Part shown: one piece after another, positions 1-7,309 of the stretch
Layout: each line of letters begins with the position of its first letter
How positions within the stretch are numbered: position 1 is the first letter of the stretch
Source of the DNA: Candidatus Aenigmatarchaeota archaeon
Lineage (GTDB): Archaea; Aenigmatarchaeota; Aenigmatarchaeia; CG10238-14; SpSt-28
Reading direction: 5' to 3'
Assembly (NCBI GenBank): GCA_021161995.1
Contig: JAGGZO010000037.1
Span: 1-10,768 of the forward strand
Length of the DNA: 10,768 bases
The notes under the pieces: generated by a model
Told to the model about the DNA's origin: nothing
What the model saw: the letters and a program-made list of their open reading frames with translations, nothing else
Database searches by the model: none
Program-made: the position numbers and the translations under genes

Positions 1-2
1 AT

Positions 3-1301
3 CCAGTACCAGGAACAAGAGACTTTTTGCCAGAGGATATGATATTGCGAGAGAAGATAATAGAAAAAATAAAATCAGTTTTTAGATTGTATGGTTTTGA
101 TCCGATAGAAACTCCGGTTTTTGAAAAACTAGAGATTCTTGAAGGAAAATATGGCGAGGAAGAAAGATTGATATATAAGTTTGAGGATCTTGGTGGTAGA
201 AAACTTGGGTTGAGATACGATTTAACTGTCCCATTAGCAAGAATAATATCAAGATTTCCTGGTATACCAAAACCATTCAAGAGATATCATATATCTCGTG
301 TTTGGCGTTTTGATAGACCGCAAAAGGGTAGATACAGAGAATTTTGGCAGTGTGATGTAGATATAGTTGGCTCTAAAGAAATAATAGCGGATGCTGAAGT
401 GATAAGAGTTGCGTATGTTGCACTAAAGAAAATAGGAATGGATAATTTCTTTTTCAGGGTTAACAACAGAAAGATATTAACTGCTTTTGCAAAATCTCTT
501 GGCTTGGATGAAAGCAAATCAGTCGAAATGTTCAGATCTGTTGATAAGTTAGATAAAATAGGCAAAAATGGCGTTAAAAAAGAATTATTCAAAAAAGGTT
601 TCGATGAAAATACCATAGGCCAAGTGATGGAATTCATATCCATCGAAGGGAGCAACGAGGAGAAAATCGAAAAGATAAGGAAAATGCTTTCTGGTTATTC
701 TGAGGCAATAGATGGATTGAATGAATTACAACAATTGATTAAGTACGCTGAGTATTTTGGTGTTGAGAGTAAGCTGATAGTATTCGATACTTCTTTGGTT
801 AGAGGTCTTGATTACTATACCGGAAATGTTTTTGAGATATGGAGTAAAGAATTCAGCAGAGCTATTGGAGGTGGTGGTAGGTACGATAAGCTGATAGGTA
901 TGTTTAGTAGTCAAGATATACCAGCAGTTGGTATCTCTCTTGGCATAGATCCAATAATCGATTTGATGAAAGATAACAATCTAATAGACACAGAAAAAAC
1001 TTATGCTAAAGTTTTTGTAGCATTCACAGATTTTGATGACAAAATAGTTAAGTATGGATTAAAAATAGCTGAAGAATTGAGAAACGATGGAATACCAACA
1101 AAAGTGAATCTAACCAAGAGGAGAATCTCTAAACAGTTAGAGTATGCTGATAAGTTGAACATACCATTTGTGTTGATAATAGGAAACAATGAGGTAGAGA
1201 ATTCAACAGTCCAGCTAAAATTGATGAAAGAGAGAAAGCAGATTACCTTGAACAAAAATGAGATTACTGATAAGATCAAAGGAATTTTGATGAATGTATA
1301 G
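3..1301 (+). CDS. hisS: Histidyl-tRNA synthetase, 5'-truncated by window edge
   Basis: Class II aminoacyl-tRNA synthetase that charges tRNA-His with histidine in the cytoplasm, using ATP. The frame is open from base 3 and reads PVPGTRDFLPEDM, the N-terminal motif of HisRS. The TTG at 27 is therefore an internal Leu codon, the true start lies just upstream of the window, and probably fewer than ten residues are missing. Class II motif 2 is the RVWRFDRPQKGR region near 297-335. The two histidine-specific motifs are present: LVRGLDYYTG at 795-824 and the glycine-rich AIGGGGRYDKLIG around 861-899. The C-terminal part (about 1008-1301) has the alpha/beta anticodon-binding domain, with KVFVAF, an LRNDGI..KV segment and FVLIIGNNE. 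It is followed by a separate promoter, so it is probably not co-transcribed with the next gene. The identification is secure. Confidence 0.96.
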   Translation, partial: PVPGTRDFLPEDMILREKIIEKIKSVFRLYGFDPIETPVFEKLEILEGKYGEEERLIYKFEDLGGRKLGLRYDLTVPLARIISRFPGIPKPFKRYHISRVWRFDRPQKGRYREFWQCDVDIVGSKEIIADAEVIRVAYVALKKIGMDNFFFRVNNRKILTAFAKSLGLDESKSVEMFRSVDKLDKIGKNGVKKELFKKGFDENTIGQVMEFISIEGSNEEKIEKIRKMLSGYSEAIDGLNELQQLIKYAEYFGVESKLIVFDTSLVRGLDYYTGNVFEIWSKEFSRAIGGGGRYDKLIGMFSSQDIPAVGISLGIDPIIDLMKDNNLIDTEKTYAKVFVAFTDFDDKIVKYGLKIAEELRNDGIPTKVNLTKRRISKQLEYADKLNIPFVLIIGNNEVENSTVQLKLMKERKQITLNKNEITDKIKGILMNV

Positions 1302-1312
1302 ACATTACCATA

Positions 1313-1320
1313 TTTATAAA
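1313..1320 (+). promoter_or_regulatory. Archaeal TATA box for the PINA-type gene
   Basis: TTTATAAA lies about 32 bases ahead of the ATG at 1349. Transcription starting some 25 bases downstream of the box centre would give a leader of about 5-8 bases. The five T's at 1334-1338 could also end the hisS transcript. AT-rich sequence makes chance matches easy, but the position fits well. Confidence 0.55.
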
Positions 1321-1348
1321 TTTTATCCAACTATTTTTCGTTGATAAC

Positions 1349-3142
1349 ATGAAGAAGAAAATTTGTTTGGATACGAGCATAATAATCGACAAAAAGGTAC
1401 CTGAATTAATAGAAAAAAGGAAAGTTAAGGAAGTGATTATTCCTTATGCTGCTCTAGATGAGTTGCAAGCACAGGCTTCTAAGGGAAGAGAAGAAGGTTT
1501 CATCGGTTTAGAAGAACTGAAAAGAATAAGAGAGGTTTGTAAGAAGAGAGGAGTGCAGATAAAATTTGCTGGTCAAAGGCCGACGCTTGAAGATATTAAG
1601 CTAGCGAGAAGCGGTAGAATAGATGCTATCATAAGAGATGTTGCTAAAACAGAGAAGGCAACTCTGGTTACTGCCGATTATGTACAAGCGCTGGTTGCTG
1701 AGGCTGAAGGAGTTGATGTTTTATACATACCGGCTGATATAAAAACTATTAATCTTACGTTCGAGGAATTTTTTGATAGCAAAACCATGAGCGTCCATTT
1801 GAAAGAAGGTGTTCCACCATACGCAAAAAGAGGTAAACCAGGCAAATTCAAGTTAGTTAAGCTAAGAGATAAACCATTAACAAGAGAAGAGATTGAAAAT
1901 ATAATAAAGGAAATAGTAGAAGCTGCTAGAGTTGATGAAAAGTCATCGTTTGAAATAATAAGAAATCATGCGATGGTTATTCAATTCCAGAATTATAGAA
2001 TAGCCATAGCGAGACCTCCCTTTAGCGATGGGTTGGAAGTTACTATTGTAAAACCGATAGTTAAGCTTAGATTAGAAGATTATAAACTTTCTGAAAGATT
2101 GCTGAAGAGATTGAAAGAAAAGGCTGAAGGTATTTTAGTCTGCGGACCTCCTGGTAGCGGTAAATCCACTTTTGTTTCTGCGTTAGTAGAGTTTTATTTG
2201 AAGCAAGGAAAAATAATCAAAACTCTAGAGTCACCAAGAGATTTGCAAGTACCAGATGAAGTTACTCAGTATACCCCATTAGAAGGTAGCTTTGAAAAAA
2301 CTGCAGATATTTTATTGCTAGTGAGACCTGATTATACAGCTTTCGATGAAGTTAGAAAAACACAGGATTTTGAGATTTTTGTTGATATGAGATTGGCTGG
2401 GGTTGGCATGATTGGTGTTGTACATGCAAGTAAAGCTATAGACGCGGTACAAAGATTTTTATCAAGAGTAGAGTTGGGTATGCTACCACACATAGTAGAT
2501 ACTGTTATATTCATCAAAAATGGTGGTGTTGATAAAGTTTATACTCTCGAAATCACTGTTAAAGTTCCTAGTGGAATGACAGAGGAAGATTTATCCAGGC
2601 CAGTAGTTGAGGTTAGAGATTTCGAAACAGGTAAACTAGAATACGAGATATACACCTACGGCGAGGAAAATGTTGTTGTGCCTGTAAAAGAAGAAAAACC
2701 ATCTGGTATTAGAGAGTTGGCCAGACAAAGAATCTATCAAATCATAAGAAAATTTGACAAAAATGCTGGAGTAGAAATAGTTAGTGATCATAAAGCAATC
2801 ATAAGAGTTGATAACAAAAAGATACCGAGAATAATAGGAAGAGAAGGTTCGGTTATCAAAAAATTAGAAGAAATGCTTGGAATTAGTTTAGAGGTTGAGC
2901 CAAGAATTCCAACTCTTGGTAATGAGGTAAAATTTGAAACTGATGAAACTGGTAACTCGATAGAGTTTAAGTTCAAGAAGAATATAGTTGGTAAACTAGC
3001 CAGTTTTTATGTAGATGATAAGTTTATCTTCTCGGCTACGGTTGGTAAAAAGAACAAAATAAAAGTCTCTAAGAACTCAGAACTCGGTAGAAAGATCTTG
3101 AAGATAATAGCAAGCAATAAGAAAATAAAGGCATTCATCTAA
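1349..3142 (+). CDS. PINA-type ATPase: PIN domain, VirB11/PilT-like ATPase, KH domain
   Basis: 597-residue protein with three parts. Residues 1-130 form a PIN domain: D8 in CLDTS, then SGRIDAIIRD and LVTADY supply the acidic residues typical of PIN folds. Residues about 230-430 form a secretion-ATPase-like RecA core, with Walker A GPPGSGKS at 266-273 and FDEVR at 332-336 as the Walker B-like acidic motif. A KH domain with the GREG loop at 497-500 follows, then a lysine-rich tail. This order is that of archaeal PINA proteins; the Sulfolobus member is a hexameric ATPase that promotes Holliday-junction migration and works with the resolvase Hjc. Whether the PIN domain cuts nucleic acid here cannot be told. 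No recombination gene lies nearby. The stop codon overlaps the convergent tldE stop. The ATG start is supported by the family N-terminus and the TATA box. An older label, PilT/type IV pilus ATPase, would be misleading because no pilus genes are present. Confidence 0.92.
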   Translation: MKKKICLDTSIIIDKKVPELIEKRKVKEVIIPYAALDELQAQASKGREEGFIGLEELKRIREVCKKRGVQIKFAGQRPTLEDIKLARSGRIDAIIRDVAKTEKATLVTADYVQALVAEAEGVDVLYIPADIKTINLTFEEFFDSKTMSVHLKEGVPPYAKRGKPGKFKLVKLRDKPLTREEIENIIKEIVEAARVDEKSSFEIIRNHAMVIQFQNYRIAIARPPFSDGLEVTIVKPIVKLRLEDYKLSERLLKRLKEKAEGILVCGPPGSGKSTFVSALVEFYLKQGKIIKTLESPRDLQVPDEVTQYTPLEGSFEKTADILLLVRPDYTAFDEVRKTQDFEIFVDMRLAGVGMIGVVHASKAIDAVQRFLSRVELGMLPHIVDTVIFIKNGGVDKVYTLEITVKVPSGMTEEDLSRPVVEVRDFETGKLEYEIYTYGEENVVVPVKEEKPSGIRELARQRIYQIIRKFDKNAGVEIVSDHKAIIRVDNKKIPRIIGREGSVIKKLEEMLGISLEVEPRIPTLGNEVKFETDETGNSIEFKFKKNIVGKLASFYVDDKFIFSATVGKKNKIKVSKNSELGRKILKIIASNKKIKAFI

Positions 3143-4458
3143 ACTATTGCTATCTTTTTTGTTCTTATGTATGGGAGTATTTGTTCTTCCTTTCCCCAAT
3201 CTCCCGAGTTCATTGGTGAACCTGAAAGGAAATACTCTTTACTTGTTGTAAAATCACCGCTTAAAACGTCAAATATATTACCAGCTACCATCCTTGCGTT
3301 TATAGGTTTGGTTATCTCACCATTTTCTATAAGATATCCTAAGTATAGTTTTGATGAAAAATCTCCGGTTGTGCTGTTTGATAGCCATGCGCCTAGAACT
3401 TCTTTTACCAAAATACCCTTCTTTATCTCTGAAATCATCTTTGAAAATCTTTTTGCTTTATCAAATCTGTATTCAAGTCTTGAATAATCTATGTGTGGTG
3501 TTTTATCATAGCTTGTTCTGAATCCGTTTCCTGTTGGTTTTACTCTGTGTTTTGACGCATAGAATGAATTGTAGAAATAATTTTTTAGCATACCATTCTT
3601 TACCATGTATTTTCTTTTTATTCTATTTCCTTCGTCATCGAATTTTGAATAATTATAAGACCTTCTTCTTACATTCTCCATTATGGTTATCGTTTTGTTT
3701 ATTATTCTTTGATTCTTTTTGTTAGCTAGTTTTGACCTTCCTGAATCTACAGCGTCTGCATAGAAACTTGGTAAGAATGCATGTGTTAGCAAAGCACAAA
3801 AAACTTCTGGGTGTAAAACAACCTCATCAAGTTTGAAAGAAGAATATTCCTTTGCGTTTGCAGTATCTCTTGCTTTCGATATAGCTTCCAATATTTTTTC
3901 GTAAAAAACATTTTGATATTTCGTGGAATAAAAGTTAGCATATGCCTCTGCATGCTTACTGTTGTAGGAAATGGTTGCAGCTACCCAAAAATCAAAGTAA
4001 GTTTTTATACCAAGACAATTGCATCCCATTGAGTTTATTATGTTTTTTTCTATTGTCGTTTTTGAGAACGTTATGTTTAATTTGGTGTTTTTTTCATGAA
4101 TAGCTTTTAACGAGTTGGATAAATCTTTTATACCTCTTTCTACCGGTGTTTCATCTATTTTTTCAAACGTTATACTCTCTGAAGCTTGCAACTCTGGTAT
4201 GAAATTTAGCTCGTCGCTTAACTTTGCAATTTTTATTGCTTTTCTGAAAGCGTTTTCTAACTCCCTTTCGCTATTAGCTGTTGCAAATCCAATATGCTTA
4301 CCCATTATCACTCTTATACCGTAGCCCTCTTCTAAACCGTTTTTTATCTTGATTTTCTTTTTGTTTAGAAATCTGTGTGATTCTATGATGTATCTTTCTC
4401 TAAATATTTCCCACTGATCTACTTTTGAATCAAATTTTCTTGCTATTTTTTCTATCAT
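3139..4458 (-). CDS. tldE: TldE/PmbA-family protein, metal-free partner of TldD
   Basis: 439-residue member of the TldD/PmbA (peptidase U62) family. It lacks the HExxxH motif, as expected for the TldE subunit, which pairs with TldD to form a heterodimeric protease acting on unfolded or small peptides. Family features are the N-terminal GYGIRV..G segment and, near the C-terminus, GDFSSKLYLGYLIENGEI followed by the MVAGNIFDVL segment and a SPMNSGD motif. The ATG overlaps the tldD stop as ATGA (4455-4458), and a strong Shine-Dalgarno-like GGTGGGTGGAG sits just ahead of it, so the two are translated together. The TAG stop (3139-3141) overlaps the convergent PINA-type stop, leaving no intergenic space. 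In bacteria TldD/TldE also matures microcin B17, but no precursor peptide or modification enzyme is visible here, so general peptide turnover is the safer reading. Confidence 0.9.
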   Translation of the reverse strand: MIEKIARKFDSKVDQWEIFRERYIIESHRFLNKKKIKIKNGLEEGYGIRVIMGKHIGFATANSERELENAFRKAIKIAKLSDELNFIPELQASESITFEKIDETPVERGIKDLSNSLKAIHEKNTKLNITFSKTTIEKNIINSMGCNCLGIKTYFDFWVAATISYNSKHAEAYANFYSTKYQNVFYEKILEAISKARDTANAKEYSSFKLDEVVLHPEVFCALLTHAFLPSFYADAVDSGRSKLANKKNQRIINKTITIMENVRRRSYNYSKFDDEGNRIKRKYMVKNGMLKNYFYNSFYASKHRVKPTGNGFRTSYDKTPHIDYSRLEYRFDKAKRFSKMISEIKKGILVKEVLGAWLSNSTTGDFSSKLYLGYLIENGEITKPINARMVAGNIFDVLSGDFTTSKEYFLSGSPMNSGDWGKEEQILPYIRTKKIAIV

Positions 4459-5765
4459 TCTCCACCCACCAATATGTTTTCAACGAGCATTTTTGGAACT
4501 ATTTCAGCAACTGGCACACTTTGACCATCCTTCCCACAAAAACCTTTATCTTTTTCTAAGTCTTTGCTAAGTAGCTTTATGTGCTTTAATGTTTCTAGTG
4601 TATGCCCACCGATAGAAACATCTTTTAACGGAGCTACTATTTCACCATTCTTAACTAAATAGCCTATTTGCGTTTTGAATAGGAAATTCCCATCACTTGG
4701 AGAGGTCTCGCCACCAGTAAACCCAATTAAGTACAAACCGTTCTTCAATTCATTCAACATCTCTTCAAATGAAACATTTTTCATCGGTTTTATGCAAAGT
4801 GTATTCATCCTAACGATAGGAAAGTTTGAATAATCTTCAGCTCTTCCGTTAGCAGTTAATGACTTTCCTGTTTCCATTGATGATTTCATATCACTCATGT
4901 AGTTTGTGAACACACCGTTTTTTATTAGGTATGTATCCTTTTTCTTCACACCCTCATCATCGAAGAAATAGAACCCAAATGATTTTTTTGTATGAGTTGA
5001 GATTAAATTGAAGAAATCTGGTGCAATTTTCTTTCCTTCTTGGTTACTCAAGATCGTGTGCGATTCTATTGCATGGTCTAGCTCTGCGGCATGCCCTAAA
5101 GCTTCATGGATGAAAACACCCGCTAGCTCATTGTCTAGTATAGCGTTGTAATGACCACCTTTTATCTTCTTTGCTTTTAGTAAATCATAGACTTTCTGCT
5201 TAGTTTCTCTAGCTATTTTTTCCCAATTTTTTTCATCCAACAACTCTAAACCTACAGAATCACCAAAACTTATTGCGTATCTTTCTAATCTACTATTTTC
5301 TTTCCCAACTAAATTAACAAAAACAGAGGTTATTGGATATTCTTGGCTTGCATTAGAGCCTAAAGAATCTACGTATTCCATTGTTCTATGAAATGCGTAT
5401 AAGGTTATTGAAACAGATTTTATTTTTTCTCCTTCGAATTGTTTTTTGATTTCTTTGAGCATTTCTACTTTCTCTTCCAGATCAATGCTTCTCACATCCT
5501 TTTTAGCAGATAGTTTGTACTTGCCCTTTATCGGTTTTTTGTTTACAACTTTCTGTTTACTCTTCTTTCTTTTTTTACGAGTTTTTTCATCATTGTTTGA
5601 GAAAAATAGGGACCAGGTACCATTTCCAAAAGTTCTTATTCCAATGCCTTCTATTTCTTTTTCTTCGATTCGTTTGATTTCATCGTTTTCTATGGTTATT
5701 AGGCTAACAAATTTCTTTTCTCTTCTTATATCCCAAAACGATGCATTTTCAAAATTCGAGTTCAT
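4455..5765 (-). CDS. tldD: TldD-family zinc metalloprotease, catalytic subunit
   Basis: 436-residue catalytic partner of TldE. The zinc motif HEALGH is at residues 220-225 (HExxxH). The third ligand of the family, a cysteine, is expected at C410 in GFCGKDGQSVPV, the conserved TldD C-terminal signature. SLGSNASQEYP and the FTGGETSPSDGNF region are further family hallmarks. Residues 59-89 are an unusually lysine/arginine-rich stretch (EKTRKKRKKSK and following) between the N-terminal fold and the rest, probably a disordered or peptide-binding insertion. The ATG at 5765 lies inside the end of the DUF296-like gene (17-base overlap), preceded by a weak purine-rich site (GAGATGA), so translation is probably coupled. 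It acts in the cytoplasm; no signal peptide or membrane segment is seen. Confidence 0.93.
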   Translation of the reverse strand: MNSNFENASFWDIRREKKFVSLITIENDEIKRIEEKEIEGIGIRTFGNGTWSLFFSNNDEKTRKKRKKSKQKVVNKKPIKGKYKLSAKKDVRSIDLEEKVEMLKEIKKQFEGEKIKSVSITLYAFHRTMEYVDSLGSNASQEYPITSVFVNLVGKENSRLERYAISFGDSVGLELLDEKNWEKIARETKQKVYDLLKAKKIKGGHYNAILDNELAGVFIHEALGHAAELDHAIESHTILSNQEGKKIAPDFFNLISTHTKKSFGFYFFDDEGVKKKDTYLIKNGVFTNYMSDMKSSMETGKSLTANGRAEDYSNFPIVRMNTLCIKPMKNVSFEEMLNELKNGLYLIGFTGGETSPSDGNFLFKTQIGYLVKNGEIVAPLKDVSIGGHTLETLKHIKLLSKDLEKDKGFCGKDGQSVPVAEIVPKMLVENILVGGE

Positions 5766-6195
5766 ATGATTTCATCTCTAGTTTAAGTCTTTCAGATTTT
5801 ACATCGAAACGCTTTTCAAAAATTGTTTTTGCTGGAACTAGTATAAATATTTCAACGCTATTTTCTACTATTGCTTCACTTACGTATCCACCAACTACGT
5901 TACCATTTTCATCAGCCACATTCATTAGTATAGTTGGCTCTACTTCTTTACCAAAAATAGCTATGTAGCCAGAAGCTGATGTTATGGTTAATTTTCCATC
6001 TATTTCCATAATTTTTTTATCGTTTTCATTAGAGTTGTAGTGGAATAACTTGATTCTGTTTAACTCTCCAGAGATATTTATGACTATTCCCGATTTCAAC
6101 TTTAGTTTTTTGGATATTGTGGTTATAGAATCTATTATTTCTTCATGTTTATTCAAAGAAATCATTACAATGTTCTTATCGATTGAGACTTTCAT
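5749..6195 (-). CDS. DUF296/PPC-domain-like protein, divergent
   Basis: 148 residues from the ATG at 6195. The pattern resembles the PPC (DUF296) domain: an N-terminal strand, KHEEIIDSITTISKKLKLKSG as the helix leading into a glycine turn, a central ISGELNRIKLFHY strand, ITSASGYIAI, and NGNVVGGYVSEAIV ending in an EIFILV strand. In typical members the HLH and GGH histidines bind metal; here these places read ILMN (89-92) and GGY (102-104), so the metal site appears lost. Archaeal and bacterial PPC proteins are trimeric and mostly of unknown function; plant versions bind DNA through an added AT-hook, absent here. A longer reading from an ATT at 6219 is possible but falls in the likely promoter. 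First gene of an overlapping operon with tldD and tldE, which suggests a shared role. Family assignment is by pattern only. Confidence 0.68.
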   Translation of the reverse strand: MKVSIDKNIVMISLNKHEEIIDSITTISKKLKLKSGIVINISGELNRIKLFHYNSNENDKKIMEIDGKLTITSASGYIAIFGKEVEPTILMNVADENGNVVGGYVSEAIVENSVEIFILVPAKTIFEKRFDVKSERLKLEMKSYELEF

Positions 6196-6214
6196 ACAGT
6201 ATATTTTGTTGTTA

Positions 6215-6224
6215 ATCAATAAAT
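6215..6224 (-). promoter_or_regulatory. Possible TATA box for the DUF296-tldD-tldE operon
   Basis: On the minus strand this reads ATTTATTGAT, centred about 25 bases before the ATG at 6195, which would give a leaderless transcript. It is a weaker TATA match than its divergent neighbour. Confidence 0.38.
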
Positions 6225-6254
6225 CGTAATTTGTAACACTTAATATATAGACAC

Positions 6255-6270
6255 CGAAAACTTTATATAT
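6255..6270 (+). promoter_or_regulatory. BRE plus TATA box for the tandem kinase-like pair
   Basis: CGAAAA (BRE-like, 6255-6260) is followed directly by CTTTATATAT (TATA, 6261-6270). The box centre lies 26-27 bases before the ATG at 6293, so the mRNA is predicted to be leaderless; no Shine-Dalgarno sequence precedes that ATG. It is the clearest promoter in the window. Confidence 0.65.
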
Positions 6271-6292
6271 AACTACCTACAAGTAATAATTT

Positions 6293-7300
6293 ATGGTATT
6301 TGGACATACATGGAGGTCAAAACCGCTTGAATACTTGGGAGAATACTATTTGAATTTGTATGATGTAGATAAAGGATATTTCCATGTTTACAAAGAGGGT
6401 AGAACGTTCTTTTTGTATCCAGAAGAACTTGATGAAAGCAGGCCGTTCATGGATTTTGATAAGCAAGAAAGAAGTTATAGCATTAAAGTAGATAATGCTA
6501 ATTCTATAAGACATTATCGAGATTCTACTTTTGTTAAAAGGATTAAAGACGAAAAAGACGCATTATACATAAAAAAAGCTAATGATTTGTACAAAAGTAA
6601 AATAATTTCTAATGGTAGAGGTAAGTTTTTAAGTAAAAAGGGTTTTAAAATGGGTAATGACTTATACGTTATGATAACAGTTCAGAATTTATCTAGGTTT
6701 GATCATGATGTAGCACATCATGAGTATGAAATGCTGAAAGATTGTGATTCCTGCGTTAATGTCTATGGAGTTTACATGATAATAAATCCACCCATAAAAG
6801 AAATGGAGACATCTACTGCTTTGGTTAGAGAAGATTATATACGCTTGGGATACCTTAAAGATTATCTTGATATCGATGACGCAAGAGAAATTGCTTACAA
6901 AATAGGTAAAGCTACACTAGATATGATAGAATCCGGCTATGGTCACACTTCTTTGCATGAAGATAATATCGTAATAAAAAAAGATGAAGAGTTTTTGGTC
7001 AAAATAACAGATGGTTCTGATATGTATAAGTTAGATAAAGGCGATATATCACATTTTATAATAACAAGGGAAGATGGTATTAGAATGACTATAGCTTCAG
7101 CAATACTTTCTAGTATAAGATTTCTTAATTTTATTGATGAAAAAGAAAAGCTTGTGGTTGATGAATTTTTAAAAGGTTTAGATGTTTATGATGATAGAAT
7201 AGCGAAGGAAATAAAAAGGAGGATTGACTATATTGGCGATAGGGAAATCGAAATAGCTGGTAGGATTTGCGATAAAATAGTTGAAGAATATTTCATATGA
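6293..7300 (+). CDS. Kinase-fold pseudoenzyme A (tandem paralogue 1), unknown function
   Basis: 335 residues; no named family recognised. The second half follows the layout of small protein-kinase-like C-lobes. A helix HHEYEMLKDC stands in for the N-lobe helix with its Glu. ALVREDYIRLGYLKDYL resembles the hinge and helix D. GYGHTSLHEDNIVI (G217-I226) matches the catalytic loop HxDLHxxN, with the catalytic Asp replaced by S220 while N225 is kept. ITDGSD (D240) stands where DFG would be. The usual beta-3 Lys is not evident (VMITVQ). I infer a pseudokinase or a nucleotide-binding relative. The N-terminal ~75 residues carry a separate module with FFLYPEEL and MDFDKQERSYSIKV, also found in the next gene. 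No signal peptide or membrane helix. It has its own strong promoter and probably forms an operon with the paralogue 9 bases downstream. Confidence 0.78.
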   Translation: MVFGHTWRSKPLEYLGEYYLNLYDVDKGYFHVYKEGRTFFLYPEELDESRPFMDFDKQERSYSIKVDNANSIRHYRDSTFVKRIKDEKDALYIKKANDLYKSKIISNGRGKFLSKKGFKMGNDLYVMITVQNLSRFDHDVAHHEYEMLKDCDSCVNVYGVYMIINPPIKEMETSTALVREDYIRLGYLKDYLDIDDAREIAYKIGKATLDMIESGYGHTSLHEDNIVIKKDEEFLVKITDGSDMYKLDKGDISHFIITREDGIRMTIASAILSSIRFLNFIDEKEKLVVDEFLKGLDVYDDRIAKEIKRRIDYIGDREIEIAGRICDKIVEEYFI

Positions 7301-7306
7301 GGTGAT
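7299..7306 (+). promoter_or_regulatory. Shine-Dalgarno site of the second kinase-like gene
   Basis: GAGGTGAT overlaps the upstream TGA stop and ends 3 bases before the ATG at 7310. It complements the archaeal 16S rRNA 3' end and selects that ATG over the in-frame ATG at 7319. Leaderless first gene plus SD-led second gene is a common archaeal operon pattern. Confidence 0.75.
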
Positions 7307-7309
7307 GCC

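Noticed and set aside
27..29. TTG as the start of histidyl-tRNA synthetase
   Set aside because: The frame stays open to base 3 and the codons before it encode PVPGTRDF, part of the conserved HisRS N-terminus, so the gene begins upstream of the window.
3167..3487. Plus-strand open frames within the tldE/tldD region (also 4115-4324, 5446-5769, 5741-5968)
   Set aside because: They lie opposite well-identified coding sequence, have hydrophobic, low-complexity translations and lack promoters or ribosome sites.
3139..5765. TldD/TldE as part of a peptide natural-product (microcin-like) cluster
   Set aside because: No precursor peptide, cyclodehydratase, dehydrogenase or exporter gene is visible within the window.
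6196..6219. ATT start extending the DUF296-like protein by eight residues
   Set aside because: ATT starts are very rare, and the stretch coincides with a plausible TATA box; ATG 6195 fits the domain start.
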